From: Dyella sp. BiH032
GTDB taxonomy: Bacteria > Pseudomonadota > Gammaproteobacteria > Xanthomonadales > Rhodanobacteraceae
Length of the DNA stretch: 64,000 nt
Direction of reading: 5' to 3'
Assembly: GCF_031954525.1 (NCBI RefSeq)
Contig: NZ_CP134867.1
Span: 2,666,001 to 2,730,000, forward strand
Of this stretch, positions 33,111-43,244 are shown piece by piece (within the stretch, counting starts at the first letter, position 1; every line of letters starts with the position of its first letter). The position numbers and the translations under genes were made by a program. The notes beneath the pieces are model-generated. The model did no database searches. It saw only the letters and a list, made by a program, of their open reading frames with translations, and was not told the DNA's origin.

Positions 33111-34312
33111 GACGGCTCCCCCTCGTGGGCCGGCGCGGCTGCGTGACCCTGGCGCCGTTGCAGCAGGCTCAGGGCGAGCGCGGCGGCGGGCAGCACGCCG
33201 CCCAGCACGGCCACACCGGTCCAGCCGTAGCGGTTCCATGCGGTCGCGCCGGCGAAGGAACCCAGGGCGCCGCCGATGAACATGGTGGTCATGAACAAGG
33301 TATTGAGGCGGCTCTTGTATTCCGGGTGCAGGCCGTAGATGACGTGCTGGTTGGAGACCAGGGCGATCTGCACGCCGAAGTCCAGCACCACCACGCCCAC
33401 GATCAGCCCCCACAGGCCAGGCCAGGCGCCGAAGATCAGCCAGGCCAGGATCGTCGCTGCCGCACCCGTCGCGATCACCGGCGCCGGTCCCTTGCGGTCG
33501 GCGACGCGCCCGGCCAGCGGCGCCATCGCCACGCCCACGGCACCGACGATGCCGAACAAGCCCGCCGCGGCCGCGCCCAGATGCAGCGGCGGCTGCGCTA
33601 GGCGCGCGGCCAGTGTGGTCCAGAAGGCCGAGAACGAGGCGAACAGCAGGGCCTGGATCACGGCGGCGCGGCGAAGCACGGGTTCGCTGGTCCAGAGCCG
33701 GCGCAGCGAGCCGAGCACCTGGCCGTAGCGCAGCGGTTCGCGCGGATGGTGCGCAGGCAGGGTGCGGCGCATGAGTGCGGCGCCGATCACCGCCACGGGC
33801 ACGGCGAGCCAGAACATCGCGCGCCAGCCGGCAGTGCTGGAAACGGCGCCGGCCACGGTACGGCTGAGCAGGATGCCGGTGAGCAGGCCGCTCATCACCG
33901 TGCCGATCGCGGCGCCGCGTTTCGCGGGCGACGCAAGGATGGCGGCGAACGGCACGATTTGCTGCGCGACCGTGGCGGCGGCGCCCACCAGCACCGATGC
34001 CAGCGCGAGCGTCGCCAGGTTCGGCGCGATCGCCGCGACCACCAGGGCCAGGGCGAGCACCAGGAACTGCGCCACGATCAGCCGCCGCCGCTCCAGCATG
34101 TCGCCCAGCGGCACCAGGAACAGCAGGCCGGCGGCGTAGCCGAGCTGGGTCACGGTGGGAATCCAGCCGCTGGCGCGCGGATCGTGCAGGTTCTGCCCGA
34201 TCACTTCGAGCATCGGCTGGTTGTAATAGATGTTGGCGACGGCCAGCCCGGCCGCCAGGGCCATGGCAAAGAGCGTCGTCCGGGACAGCGCCGGGGCGTG
34301 ATGCGTAGACAT
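33107..34312 (-). CDS. MFS transporter (drug:proton antiporter-like)
   Basis: The 401-codon frame encodes a 12-helix major facilitator protein: FAMALAAGLAVANIYYNQPML in helix 1, QLGYAAGLLFLVPLGDMLERRRL in the helix 2-3 region with the motif-A-like loop, and regular hydrophobic segments to the end. The sequence YYNQP followed by a GDMLERR loop is typical of a widespread exporter group. A longer frame starts at 34393, but MSTHHAPALSR at 34312 fits the family start. First gene of an operon with the FAD monooxygenase. Confidence 0.88.
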   Translation of the reverse strand: MSTHHAPALSRTTLFAMALAAGLAVANIYYNQPMLEVIGQNLHDPRASGWIPTVTQLGYAAGLLFLVPLGDMLERRRLIVAQFLVLALALVVAAIAPNLATLALASVLVGAAATVAQQIVPFAAILASPAKRGAAIGTVMSGLLTGILLSRTVAGAVSSTAGWRAMFWLAVPVAVIGAALMRRTLPAHHPREPLRYGQVLGSLRRLWTSEPVLRRAAVIQALLFASFSAFWTTLAARLAQPPLHLGAAAAGLFGIVGAVGVAMAPLAGRVADRKGPAPVIATGAAATILAWLIFGAWPGLWGLIVGVVVLDFGVQIALVSNQHVIYGLHPEYKSRLNTLFMTTMFIGGALGSFAGATAWNRYGWTGVAVLGGVLPAAALALSLLQRRQGHAAAPAHEGEPS

Positions 34313-34430
34313 GGGGAATTCCGCGTGAGGAGGGACGCTGCGCATGGTAGGCGGCGCCCTCCGGTCGCGATACGCGGCGCCGGGGAACTTCACTCATTCC
34401 ACGGGGGAATGTCTTGCGTCAGCCGAGCCG

Positions 34431-34461
34431 CGAGGGCGGGCGGACGTGGCGCCCGCCCTCG
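34431..34461 (-). terminator. Stem-loop after the EEP-family gene
   Basis: CGAGGGCGGGCG pairs with CGCCCGCCCTCG in a 12-bp GC stem with a 7-base loop, 12 bases beyond the stop of the phosphatase-fold gene. There is no T-run after it, so it may protect the mRNA end or assist Rho-dependent termination rather than act alone. Confidence 0.5.
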
Positions 34462-34472
34462 CGTGCAAAGTT

Positions 34473-35303
34473 TCAGAGCGTGAATTGGGCCGCTACGGGG
34501 AAATGGTCGGAGGGGTAGCGGCCGTCCTTCGAGGTGGTGACGGTGCGCACCCATTCGGCCTTGGCGCCGCGATAGAGGATCCAGTCGATCTGCACCGTGG
34601 GCTTGCCGGTGAAGTCGTGGAAGGTCTTCGCCGGCCCTTCCTGCTTCGGCGCGGTCTGCCATGCGTCTTTCAGCGAAGCGGTGAGGACGGCGTGGGCCTG
34701 GCTGGTCGGTTCGGTATTGAAGTCGCCGGTGAAGATTACCGGCACGTCTTGCGGCAGCTTCGCGATCCAGGCGGCGATTTCCTTCGCGCTGCGCGTGCGG
34801 GCATCCTCGTCCTGGTCACGGTAGGGGAAATGCGTGTCGAGCAGATAAAAGCGCTTGTGGTCGTCCAGGCGTTCGAACAGGGCCCAGTTCACCATGCGCG
34901 GGAACACATTGCCCCAGGTGATGCTGCCGGCCTTGTCGGGCGTGTCGGACAGCCAGAAGTCACCGGACTCGACGAGCTTGAGCCGGTCCTTCCGGTAGAA
35001 GATGCCCATGTGTTCTTCGGTGTGCTTGCCGAAGCGATCGCGGCCGAACCAGGTGTATTCCGGCAGCGCGGCGACCGTTTCGTCGGCCTGCTGCTTGAAC
35101 AGCTCCTGCGTGCCGATCACGTCCGGATGGATCTGGCGGATCGTGTCGGCGAACAGCGCGCGCCGCTTGTCCCAGGCATTGGGTCCGTCCTGAGCATTCA
35201 GGGTGCGGACGTTGAAACTCATCACCGTGAGCTCTCCCGCCATGGCGGGCAAGGCGAGGGCGGCGAGGGCGAAGGACAGGGCAAGGCGGGACCAGCGGTT
35301 CAT
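34473..35303 (-). CDS. Exported endonuclease/exonuclease/phosphatase-family protein
   Basis: The 276-residue protein has a signal peptide (MNRWSRLALSFALAALALPAMA) followed by the EEP fold: LTVMSFNVRTLNAQD, DVIGTQELFKQQ (metal-binding Glu), LDTHFPYRDQD, VIFTGDFNTEP (Asp-Asn) and RYPSDHFPVAAQFTL (Asp-His). These are the DNase I/phosphatase catalytic residues. Substrates in the family include nucleic acids, phospholipids and inositol phosphates. The start with GGAG upstream fits the signal peptide; an upstream frame to 35378 is rejected. Transcribed alone. Confidence 0.87.
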   Translation of the reverse strand: MNRWSRLALSFALAALALPAMAGELTVMSFNVRTLNAQDGPNAWDKRRALFADTIRQIHPDVIGTQELFKQQADETVAALPEYTWFGRDRFGKHTEEHMGIFYRKDRLKLVESGDFWLSDTPDKAGSITWGNVFPRMVNWALFERLDDHKRFYLLDTHFPYRDQDEDARTRSAKEIAAWIAKLPQDVPVIFTGDFNTEPTSQAHAVLTASLKDAWQTAPKQEGPAKTFHDFTGKPTVQIDWILYRGAKAEWVRTVTTSKDGRYPSDHFPVAAQFTL

Positions 35304-35476
35304 GGATGCTCCGGTGTTGCGGGTAGACGGCCGACTATAACGGCGCGATCGTGACAGTTGTCGCGAGCCGGTGGGCATAAGTGATCACGCGGAGAGGATG
35401 GCGCGAGCATACGCAGCGGTACGCATCGCGCGGACCGCCACCGTGCAAACCAGTTCGCGATTTATTTCGATGCGGC

Positions 35477-36526
35477 TTACTTCGATCGCAGGAATCGCAG
35501 CGCTGCCTGCTCCAGCTTCCGCCGCTGGTTGCCCAGGGTGGCCGGCACGCACTGTTGAAGGCTGCCGTCCTCCCAGCCTGAGAGCGCGCGCGGATGGATG
35601 TACGAAGCGCGGCAGACGGCCGGCGTGTTGCGCAACAGGCTCGCCACTTCGCAGACGACCTGCCGCACGGATTCCTGTCGCGCGCGCTGGCTCTCTCCGA
35701 GCGGTATGCCGGCCAGCAGGCCGATGGCATGGACCGTGCCGGCCCAGGTGCGGAAATCCTTGGCGGTGAAGTCGCCGCCGCTGGCCTCGCGCAGATAGTC
35801 GTTGACCATGCCCGAGTCGATGGCGCGGACCTGGCCGTCGTCGTCCAAGTACTGGAACAGCCGCTGCCCGGGGAGATGCTGCAAACGGCGCACCAGGCGC
35901 GCGAGGCGCTGATCGTTCAGGACCACCTCGCTCTGCTTGCCGCTCTTCGCGCGGAAGCTCAGGCGAAGCCGGCCGGATTCGACGCGTGCGTGGCGCGCGC
36001 GCAGCGTCGTCAATCCGTAGTTGCCGTTTTCCTGGACGTAGCTTTCGTTGCCCACGCGGATGTGCGTACGGTCGAGCATGCGCACGACCAAGGCGAGGAC
36101 TTTCTCCTTGGGCCAGCCGGACCGGGCGAGGTCCGCGCTGACTTTCCGCCGGATGCGCGGCAGGGCCTTGCCGAACGCGCAGATGTGCACGAACTTGCCT
36201 TCGTCGCGCACGCGCCGCCAGCGCGGGTGATAACGGTATTGCTTGCGTCCGCGCGCATCGCGTCCCGTGGCCTGCAGGTGGCCGCGCGGGTGGGCGCAGA
36301 TCCAGACATCGACGTAGGCGGGCGGAATGGCGAGGCGGCGGATGCGCTCCAGCTCGGCCGCATTCGTGACGCGCCGTCCGCGCGCGTCGACGTAGAAGAA
36401 GCCTTTGCCGCGCCGTCGCCGCCGCAGGCCAGGCTCGTCGTCGCGTACGTAGATCAGGCCCTCGGCCTTGGCGTCGGCTTCCGGCGTCGAGGAGGGCGGC
36501 GCACTTCGGCTCGTCATGCGGGCCAT
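35477..36526 (-). CDS. Bacterial DNA topoisomerase IB
   Basis: The 349-residue enzyme relaxes supercoils through a 3'-phosphotyrosine link. Catalytic features are present: RVRDEGKFVHICAFGKALPRIRRK, RTHIRVGNESY, the block TAKDFRTWAGTVHA (Arg and His) and the nucleophile Tyr near 309 in ASYIHPRAL. The length fits poxvirus-type topoisomerase IB of bacteria. The start is uncertain: ATG at 36526 (weak GGA upstream) or ATG at 36517; a frame to 36664 adds residues with no similarity. It stands alone, divergent from the CsbD gene. Confidence 0.9.
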   Translation of the reverse strand: MARMTSRSAPPSSTPEADAKAEGLIYVRDDEPGLRRRRRGKGFFYVDARGRRVTNAAELERIRRLAIPPAYVDVWICAHPRGHLQATGRDARGRKQYRYHPRWRRVRDEGKFVHICAFGKALPRIRRKVSADLARSGWPKEKVLALVVRMLDRTHIRVGNESYVQENGNYGLTTLRARHARVESGRLRLSFRAKSGKQSEVVLNDQRLARLVRRLQHLPGQRLFQYLDDDGQVRAIDSGMVNDYLREASGGDFTAKDFRTWAGTVHAIGLLAGIPLGESQRARQESVRQVVCEVASLLRNTPAVCRASYIHPRALSGWEDGSLQQCVPATLGNQRRKLEQAALRFLRSK

Positions 36527-36808
36527 GCTTCCAGTGCGTCCGTGAATCGCGCGGTGGATGCGCGTGAATCCGGCGGCAAGGCGCCTGCTGCGAGGCGAGG
36601 TCGAGCATGGCTCGCATGTGGGTGCGAGGGTCGCGTGCACGTCGCGCACACATTTTCTCTCCATCGATTTGCCGCTGCGCTAACAAGCATGCACACGTCG
36701 CTTAATGGACGTTCCAAACTAGCTTTTGTCTTCCGTAATTTTCACGGTCGAGGCACGCGCCGATGCTTACAACCTCATGCGTCGCCATGCAGCGGCAGGA
36801 GGAAAACC

Positions 36809-36994
36809 ATGGACAAGAATCGCATCGAAGGTACCAAGCACCAGGTCAAGGGCGCCATCAAGGAAGGCGTCGGCAAAGTCACCGACAATCCGGTGAAGGA
36901 AGCGGCCGGCAACCTCGAAAAGAACGCCGGCAAAGTGCAGAAGGAAATCGGCAAGGAAAACGATCGCCAGCGCGATCTCGACCGTCATCACTGA
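36809..36994 (+). CDS. CsbD-family stress-response protein
   Basis: The 61-residue hydrophilic protein (MDKNRIEGTKHQVKGAIKEG, then VTDNPVKEAAGNLEKNAGKV) matches the CsbD family of small, highly expressed general-stress proteins. AGGAGGAAAACC precedes the ATG, a near-perfect ribosome site. About 280 bases of noncoding, relatively AT-containing DNA separate it from the divergent topoisomerase gene; the promoter should be there, possibly for a stress sigma factor, but I see no clear consensus. Confidence 0.93.
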   Translation: MDKNRIEGTKHQVKGAIKEGVGKVTDNPVKEAAGNLEKNAGKVQKEIGKENDRQRDLDRHH

Positions 36995-37181
36995 TCAGCG
37001 GGAGGGCGGGGCGGCGCGTGCCGCCGCCTCGCCGCGACGGGACGTCACAACGCCCTGTCGGGTAAGTGGCCGTCGGGGTCTTGTCCGGGGGAATCCCGGC
37101 TTTCGATCTACCCGAAAGTTTATTGCCACGGCCATCATCGACGACTAGCATGGCTGCGCCATTCCTGGCCGGGCGATTCCC

Positions 37182-38282
37182 ATGAATGCTTCGCAAGAGT
37201 TCCTTCAACTCTTTGCGGCAGTCCAACAGCTGCGTGCACGCCAGACGCCCGAACCGGCGGCGCTGGCCACCATCGTGCGTACCCAGGGGTCGACCTTCCG
37301 TCGCGCCGGCGCGAGCATGCTGGTGCATGCCGACGGCGAGGTTACCTGCGCCCTGGCGGGCGGTTGTCCGCAACGCGACATCGTGTTGCGCGCGCAACGC
37401 GTGATGGAAGCGCGCGCCGCGGCAGTAGTGCCCTACAACCGCGAATCGAACCTCGATCTGCTGATGGAAGTGGGGTGCGGCGGCGAACTGGACGTGCTCA
37501 TCGAGCCGCTGGTCCAGCCGCGCGACTTCCATTTCCTGGACGAGCTGGCGCGCTTGCACGATGACCGTTCCCACGGGACCGTCGCCACGGTGTTTTCGCG
37601 CGATGACGCGGCGCCGATGCCGCGGCCGTGGCGGCTGATCCGTCACGCCTCTGGGCGCTGGACCGATATTCCGTCGTCGGCGCTGGCCGAGCGCATCGAT
37701 GCGATGGCCGAAACAGCGAACAGCGGAACGGCCTTCGTCGAACGCGCCGAGGTCGACGGCTCGCCGCTGGAAGTCCTGATCGAACCGTGGCGGCCGAAAC
37801 CGGCGCTGGTCATCGTCGGCTACGGCGAGGGCGCCGTGGCGCTGGCGCGGCTGGCGCGCGGACTGGGCTGGCAGGTCGCCGTGGTCGATCATTTGCCGGC
37901 CACGCCCATGCCGCCGCGGCTCGATGGCCTGGCCAGCTGGCTGCATGCCGCGCCCGAGGCGCTGCCGCGGGCGTTTCCCTTCGACCGGCGCACCGCGGTG
38001 GTCGTCATGACCCATCATGCGGAGCGCGACCTGGCCTATGTCAGGGCGCTGGCGCCGCTGTCCCTCGCTTATCTTGGCGTGCTCGGTTCGCGCGAGCGCG
38101 CGCGCCGCATCCATGACGCCGTCCCGCAGACGGCGACCGCGATCCATGCGCCGGCCGGCCTGGATATCGGTTCGGAGACGCCGCAGGAGATCGCGCTTTC
38201 CATCGCGGCCGAAATCATGGCCGCGCTGAATGCCGGATCAGGGCGGCGGCTTAGCCACGTGCGAGGTCCCATCCACGCATGA
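37182..38282 (+). CDS. XdhC-family molybdoenzyme maturation protein
   Basis: The 366-residue protein has the XdhC/CoxI N-terminal domain (LATIVRTQGSTFRRAGASML, GGCPQRDIV) and the C-terminal Rossmann domain (PALVIVGYGEGAVALARLARG, LAYLGVLGSRERARRI, GLDIGSETPQEIALSI). XdhC proteins bind the molybdenum cofactor, help sulfurate it and insert it into xanthine-dehydrogenase-family enzymes. It is the first gene of the molybdenum cluster and overlaps the MocA gene by 4 bases; the target is the IorA/IorB enzyme downstream. Confidence 0.92.
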   Translation: MNASQEFLQLFAAVQQLRARQTPEPAALATIVRTQGSTFRRAGASMLVHADGEVTCALAGGCPQRDIVLRAQRVMEARAAAVVPYNRESNLDLLMEVGCGGELDVLIEPLVQPRDFHFLDELARLHDDRSHGTVATVFSRDDAAPMPRPWRLIRHASGRWTDIPSSALAERIDAMAETANSGTAFVERAEVDGSPLEVLIEPWRPKPALVIVGYGEGAVALARLARGLGWQVAVVDHLPATPMPPRLDGLASWLHAAPEALPRAFPFDRRTAVVVMTHHAERDLAYVRALAPLSLAYLGVLGSRERARRIHDAVPQTATAIHAPAGLDIGSETPQEIALSIAAEIMAALNAGSGRRLSHVRGPIHA

Positions 38283-38887
38283 ACCGCGGCCGCGCCATCG
38301 GTGTCGTGCTGCTCGCTGCCGGCGAGGCCTCGCGCTACGGCGCGGCGAAGCAATTGCTCGTCGTCGACGGCGAGCCGATGGCGCGCCGCATGGCGCGCGC
38401 CGCGCTGGCGGTGTCGCCCTGGGTGACCGTGGTGATCGGCGCGCATGGCGAAGCGGTCGCGCACGCGCTGCATGGTCTCGCGGCGGAAACGGTGCTCCAC
38501 GCCCGGTGGCCGGACGGCATGGGCAGTTCGCTGGCCTTCGGCGTGCGGCATATGCGCCGGCGCCGCGCCGCGCTCGATGCCATCGTCATCTGCCTCGCCG
38601 ACCAGCCGGCCATCGGTGCGACGCATCTGCGCGCGCTGGTTGCAGCGTCGGAAGCCGCGCCCGCATCGATCGTGGCGTCGGCCCACGGCGATGGCGTGCA
38701 AGGCGCGCCCTGCCTCTTCCCGGCGCGCTTCTTCGACGAACTGGAAGCGCTGGACGGGCCGGAAGGTGCGCGCCGCCTGCTGCTTCGCCATGCCGGCGAG
38801 GTGCATGGCGTGCCCATGCCCGAGGCCCGGATCGACATCGATACACCGCACGACTACCGCCGCTGGCAGGCCGCCCATGCCGGATAG
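38279..38887 (+). CDS. mocA: Molybdenum cofactor cytidylyltransferase (MocA-like)
   Basis: The 202-residue protein has the NTP-transferase motif VVLLAAGEASRYGAAKQLLV and the metal-binding Asp block ICLADQPAI. MocA adds CMP to molybdopterin-Mo, making the cytosine-dinucleotide cofactor used by xanthine-oxidase-family enzymes. Its place between XdhC and IorA fits this better than MobA, which is encoded separately at 47341. ATGA overlap with the XdhC gene. Confidence 0.85.
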   Translation: MNRGRAIGVVLLAAGEASRYGAAKQLLVVDGEPMARRMARAALAVSPWVTVVIGAHGEAVAHALHGLAAETVLHARWPDGMGSSLAFGVRHMRRRRAALDAIVICLADQPAIGATHLRALVAASEAAPASIVASAHGDGVQGAPCLFPARFFDELEALDGPEGARRLLLRHAGEVHGVPMPEARIDIDTPHDYRRWQAAHAG

Positions 38888-38935
38888 CGCACGTCGTCGC
38901 CCATTCACCACGCCCATGCCAACGCGGAGGCAACC

Positions 38936-39475
38936 ATGTTCGTCTTGAACGTCAACGGAGAATCGAAGTCGGTCGAGGTTCCGGACGACATGCCCCTGCT
39001 GTGGGTGCTGCGCGACGTGATCGGATTGACCGGCACCAAGTTCGGCTGCGGCATCGCCCAATGCGGGGCCTGCACCGTGCACCTGGACGGCGCCGCCGTG
39101 CGCTCATGCGTGCTGCCCGTGGCCGCGGCCGTGGGCAAGGCCATCACCACCATCGAGGGTGTCGGCGCCACCGCCGTCGGCAAGAAGGTGCAGCAGGCCT
39201 GGCTGGACATCGAGGTGGTGCAGTGCGGCTACTGCCAGCCGGGCCAGATCATGTCGGCCACCGCCTTGCTGGCCGCGACGCCGGAACCGAGCGATGCGGA
39301 GATCGACGTGGCGATGGCGGGGAACATCTGCCGCTGCGGCACCTACGTGCGCATCCGCGATGCGATCAAGCAGGCGGCCACCGGCAAGAAGCTGGTGCCG
39401 CAGACCCTTCCGAACGAAGCGCCGGCATCCACGGCCGCCGTCTTGCCGTTCGTCCGCGTGGAGGGCGTGGCATGA
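38936..39475 (+). CDS. iorA: Aldehyde/isoquinoline oxidoreductase, 2Fe-2S subunit
   Basis: The 179-residue electron-transfer subunit has the plant-type ferredoxin cluster ([15 protein letters not shown] plus a later Cys) and the second 2Fe-2S cluster (QCGYCQPGQ and [11 protein letters not shown]). It passes electrons from the Mo site in IorB to the cytochrome subunit. GGAGGCAACC precedes the ATG; the stop overlaps the iorB start. The symbol follows family likeness to isoquinoline 1-oxidoreductase; the real substrate may be an aldehyde. Confidence 0.9.
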   Translation: MFVLNVNGESKSVEVPDDMPLLWVLRDVIGLTGTKFGCGIAQCGACTVHLDGAAVRSCVLPVAAAVGKAITTIEGVGATAVGKKVQQAWLDIEVVQCGYCQPGQIMSATALLAATPEPSDAEIDVAMAGNICRCGTYVRIRDAIKQAATGKKLVPQTLPNEAPASTAAVLPFVRVEGVA

Positions 39476-41739
39476 ACCAGCGACCCGATCTGCCGTTCGG
39501 CGAAGACGGCCCGAAGAACCCGTCGCGGCGCCAGGCGCTGAAGATGGGCGGATTGGTGGTGGCGTTCCTGTGGCTCGGGGGCGGCGCGAAAGTGCTGGGC
39601 CGCGTGGTGGCCGGCCGGATCGAGGCCGGCGATGCCGCGTTCGCGCCCAATGCCTTCATCCGCGTCGGCACCGACGGCGCGGTGCAACTAGTGATGCCGA
39701 GCATCGAGATGGGGCAGGGCGCCTACACCGGACAGGCCACGCTGCTGGCCGAGGAAATGGATCTGGGGCTGGACCAGATCACCGTCGAGCATGCGCCGCC
39801 CAATCGCAAGCTCTACGCCAATCCGCTGCTGGGCGAGCAGGCCACCGGCGGCTCGACCACGATCCGCTATTGCTGGACCACCATGCGCCAGGCCGGCGCC
39901 GCCGCGCGCACCTTGCTGGTCAACGCGGCGGCCGCGCGCTGGAAGGTGGACCCGGCCGAGTGCACCGTGGCGCGCGGCGTCATCCATCACCAGGGCAGCG
40001 GGCGCAGCGTGGGCTACGGCGACGTCGCCAACGCCGCGGCGCAGCTGCCGGTGCCGGAAAAGGTGAAAGAGAAGGACGCCAGCGCGTTCGCGCTGATCGG
40101 CAAGCCGATGCGCCGCGTCGACACGGCGGGCAAGGTGGACGGCTCGCTGCCGTTCGGCATCGACATCCGCGTGCCGGACATGAAGATCGCCACCGTGCGC
40201 GCCTGCCCCGTGTTCGGCGGCAAGCTGGTGTCGGTGGACGAAACGCGCGCGAGGCAGGTGCCCGGCTTCGTCGCCGTGCTGAAGCTCGACAATGCGGTCG
40301 CCGCGGTCGGCGAACATTTCTGGGCCGCCAAGCAGGCGCTGGAGGCGCTGGACATCGTCTGGGACCACGGCCCCAACGCGCACTTTTCCACCGAGCAGCT
40401 GTTCAAGGACCTGGCGGACGCATCGAAGAACGGCACGCCCATTCTTGGGCGCGAAGTGGGACACGTGGACGGCGCCAAGGGCAAGGTGATCGAGGCGATC
40501 TACGAGCATCCGCTGCTGGCGCATACCACCATGGAGCCGCTGAACGCCGTGGTCCACGTGCGCCCCGACGGCTGCGAGATCTGGACCGGCACGCAGGTGC
40601 CGGCGCGCGGTGTGGACGTGGCGGCGAAGATCACCGGGCTGCCGCCCGAGTCCATCGTGCTGCACAACCAGTACATGGGCGGCGGCTTCGGCCGGCGCCT
40701 GTTCGAGGACCCGATCGAGCAGGCCGTGGCCTTCGCACGGCAGGTGGGCTACCCGCTGAAGGTGGTGTGGACGCGCGAGGAAGACCTGGCGCAGGACCGC
40801 TACCGACCTGCCTACTACGACCACATTTCGGCCACGCTCGATGCCGACGGCAAGCCCGTGGCGTGGCGGGACCGCGTGGCCGGTGCGTCGGTGCTGGCGA
40901 TCTTCGCGCCGGCCGCGATGGGCAAGAACGGCCTGGATTCCGACACCGTCGAAGGTGCCGACCAGCCGCCTTACGACCTGCCCAACCTCAAGGTGGAATG
41001 GGTGCGGCACGACATGCCGGCGGGCCTGCACGTGGGCTGGTGGCGCGGCGTGGGGCCGACCCACAACATCTTCACCGTCGAGGGTTTCGTCGACGAGCTG
41101 GCGTTCGCCACGGGCAAGGATCCGGTGGAGTACCGCCGCGGCCTGCTCAAGAACAACCCGCGCGCGCTCGCCGTGCTGAACCTGGCCGCGGAGAAGGCCG
41201 GCTGGGGCAAGGACAAGCTGCCGGCGCGGGTCGGACGCGGCGTCGCGCTCGCGGCGCCGTTCGGCAGCTATCTGTGCGTGATCGTGGAGGCGGAGGTCTC
41301 GCCGCAGGGCGAGGTGAAGTTGCGGCGCGCCGTCGCCGCGGTGGACTGCGGCGTGGCGGTCAACCCGAACACGGTGGAAGCGCAGGTGCAGGGTGGCCTG
41401 ATCTTCGGCTGGAGCACCGCGCTGTACAGCGGCATCACCATCAAGAACGGCGTGGTGGAACAGCGCAATTTCAATGACTACCGGATGATGCGCATCAACG
41501 AGACGCCGCCGGTCGAAGTGCACCTCGTCGACAGCAAGGAAACGCCCGGCGGCATCGGCGAGACCGGCACGGTGATGGCGTTCCCCAGCTTGATCAACGC
41601 CATCCATGCCGCCACCGGCGTCAGGCTGCGCAAGTACCCGATCGATCGCGCCGCCCTGGTGCAGGGGGGCGAGGCGCTGAAGGCCGTGGTGACCGACGCG
41701 CGTGACGAAGCCGCCGCAGCGGCGAGGGGGCAGGCATGA
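39472..41739 (+). CDS. iorB: Molybdopterin-binding aldehyde/isoquinoline oxidoreductase large subunit
   Basis: The 755-residue catalytic subunit has a twin-arginine signal ([21 protein letters not shown]), so the folded enzyme is exported to the periplasm with IorA. Mo-cofactor-binding blocks include [42 protein letters not shown] and, near the C-terminus, GGIGETGT, which carries the likely base Glu. Family members oxidise aldehydes or N-heterocycles with water-derived oxygen. The 4-base overlaps with iorA and with the cytochrome c gene show one complex. The ATG at 39472 is the start; the frame is open far upstream only by chance. Confidence 0.92.
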   Translation: MNQRPDLPFGEDGPKNPSRRQALKMGGLVVAFLWLGGGAKVLGRVVAGRIEAGDAAFAPNAFIRVGTDGAVQLVMPSIEMGQGAYTGQATLLAEEMDLGLDQITVEHAPPNRKLYANPLLGEQATGGSTTIRYCWTTMRQAGAAARTLLVNAAAARWKVDPAECTVARGVIHHQGSGRSVGYGDVANAAAQLPVPEKVKEKDASAFALIGKPMRRVDTAGKVDGSLPFGIDIRVPDMKIATVRACPVFGGKLVSVDETRARQVPGFVAVLKLDNAVAAVGEHFWAAKQALEALDIVWDHGPNAHFSTEQLFKDLADASKNGTPILGREVGHVDGAKGKVIEAIYEHPLLAHTTMEPLNAVVHVRPDGCEIWTGTQVPARGVDVAAKITGLPPESIVLHNQYMGGGFGRRLFEDPIEQAVAFARQVGYPLKVVWTREEDLAQDRYRPAYYDHISATLDADGKPVAWRDRVAGASVLAIFAPAAMGKNGLDSDTVEGADQPPYDLPNLKVEWVRHDMPAGLHVGWWRGVGPTHNIFTVEGFVDELAFATGKDPVEYRRGLLKNNPRALAVLNLAAEKAGWGKDKLPARVGRGVALAAPFGSYLCVIVEAEVSPQGEVKLRRAVAAVDCGVAVNPNTVEAQVQGGLIFGWSTALYSGITIKNGVVEQRNFNDYRMMRINETPPVEVHLVDSKETPGGIGETGTVMAFPSLINAIHAATGVRLRKYPIDRAALVQGGEALKAVVTDARDEAAAAARGQA

Positions 41740-43052
41740 AACTCGTACGCGCCATTCTTGCGCTGGTGGCCATCGTGATCGTCGGCTTCGTGGCCTTCGC
41801 CATCTACGCGTGGCTGACCGTGCGCGACGGCAAGGAAACCCAGGCGCCGCAGCCGGCCGCCGCCGGCGCGCCGGCCAGCCTCACGGACCCTGTGGCACGC
41901 GGCGAATACCTCACGCGCGCGGCCGATTGCGCGGCTTGCCATACGGTGCCCGGCGGCAAGCCGTTCACCGGCGGCGTCGCTTTCAAGATGCCGTTCGGCA
42001 CCATCTATTCGACCAACATCACGCCGGACCAGGACACCGGCATCGGCGGCTACAGCGATGAGGCCTTCGTGCGCGCCCTGCATGCCGGCGTGCGCAAGGA
42101 CGGCCAGCCGCTGTACCCGGCGTTTCCGTACACCTCTTATACGGCGTTGAGCCGCGACGACGTGCTCGCCATCAAGGCCTACCTGTTCAGCCTGCCGCCG
42201 GTGAATGCGCCGGCGCGGCCGAACGAGCTGTCCTTTCCCTACAACCAGCGCTGGGCGCTGGCGATGTGGAACGCGCTGTTCCTGCGCAAGGAACGCTTCC
42301 AGCCGGTCGAAGGCAAGCCGGAGGCGTGGAATCGCGGCGCTTACCTGGCCACCGCGCTCGGCCACTGCGGCGAGTGCCATACGCCGCGCAATGCGCTGTT
42401 CGCGATGAAGTCCGGCCAGGCGCTGTCCGGCGAGGTGCTGCAAGGGTGGCGCGCCTACAACATCACCTCCGACAAGACCTACGGCATCGGCAGCTGGACC
42501 GACCAGCAGATCGCCGACTACCTCTCCAAGGGTCATGCGACCGGCCGGGGCACGGCGTCGGGCCCGATGGGCGAGGCGGTGGAGCACAGCCTGCGCTACC
42601 TGACCCCCGAGGACATCGGCGCGCTGGTCGCCTACCTGCGCGAGGTCAAGCCGCAGCAAGGTCCTTCCGGCAGCGAAGTGAACGAGCGCCCGCCGCTGGC
42701 GCTGGCCTCGACGGCCATGGCGCCGGGCGCGGCCGAGCTGGCCCAGGGCGGCCTGGGCCAGCATCTGTTCCAGGGTGCCTGCGCGGCCTGTCATCTGTGG
42801 AACGGCCAGGGACGCCAAGGCGAGGAGGCAGCGCTGCTGGGCGCGCGCTCGGCGAACGACCCGGAGGCGCACAACCTGACGCAGGTGATCCTGCAGGGCG
42901 CGCAGGGGCCGCATGGCGCGTTCATGCCGTCGTTCGGGCGGGCGTACACTGACGCGGAAGTCGCGGCGCTGGGCAACTTCGTGTTGACGCATTTCGGCGG
43001 CAAGCCAGCCGCGCTGACCGCCGACGAAGTGGCCAAGCGACGTTCGCCTTGA
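41736..43052 (+). CDS. Membrane-anchored tri-haem cytochrome c
   Basis: The 438-residue protein has an N-terminal membrane anchor or uncleaved signal (ILALVAIVIVGFVAFAIYAWL) and three c-type haem sites: CAACH (about residue 65), CGECH (about 210) and CAACH (about 349). This matches the cytochrome subunit of alcohol/aldehyde dehydrogenases. It accepts electrons from the 2Fe-2S subunit and hands them to quinone or the respiratory chain. Overlaps iorB by ATGA. Confidence 0.93.
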   Translation: MKLVRAILALVAIVIVGFVAFAIYAWLTVRDGKETQAPQPAAAGAPASLTDPVARGEYLTRAADCAACHTVPGGKPFTGGVAFKMPFGTIYSTNITPDQDTGIGGYSDEAFVRALHAGVRKDGQPLYPAFPYTSYTALSRDDVLAIKAYLFSLPPVNAPARPNELSFPYNQRWALAMWNALFLRKERFQPVEGKPEAWNRGAYLATALGHCGECHTPRNALFAMKSGQALSGEVLQGWRAYNITSDKTYGIGSWTDQQIADYLSKGHATGRGTASGPMGEAVEHSLRYLTPEDIGALVAYLREVKPQQGPSGSEVNERPPLALASTAMAPGAAELAQGGLGQHLFQGACAACHLWNGQGRQGEEAALLGARSANDPEAHNLTQVILQGAQGPHGAFMPSFGRAYTDAEVAALGNFVLTHFGGKPAALTADEVAKRRSP

Positions 43053-43244
43053 GTGTGCATGGCAGGTGATGGGCGGCATGTCACGGAACCGCGCGGCGAA
43101 GGCTTGGTGTCCCGGGGCGTCAACGACCATACTGGTGGCCATGCGCCGCCGGGGCCGATCTGGCGCCACGGCGGCATGAAGGCCGTTGAGCGCGCCGCGC
43201 CCGGACCGGGTGCCGGTCCGCAGTCCCGAGGAAAACAGAACGCC
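43053..43244 (+). promoter_or_regulatory. Leader between the cytochrome and moaA with a stable hairpin
   Basis: This 192-base stretch is the largest gap inside the molybdenum cluster. It contains an 8-bp stem CGGACCGG/CCGGTCCG with a 3-base loop at 43202-43220, ending 24 bases before the moaA start and 7 bases before its GAGGAAA ribosome site. A regulatory leader such as a molybdenum-cofactor riboswitch is possible; I could not match the consensus by eye. The frame upstream of moaA stays open but does not resemble MoaA. Confidence 0.4.
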
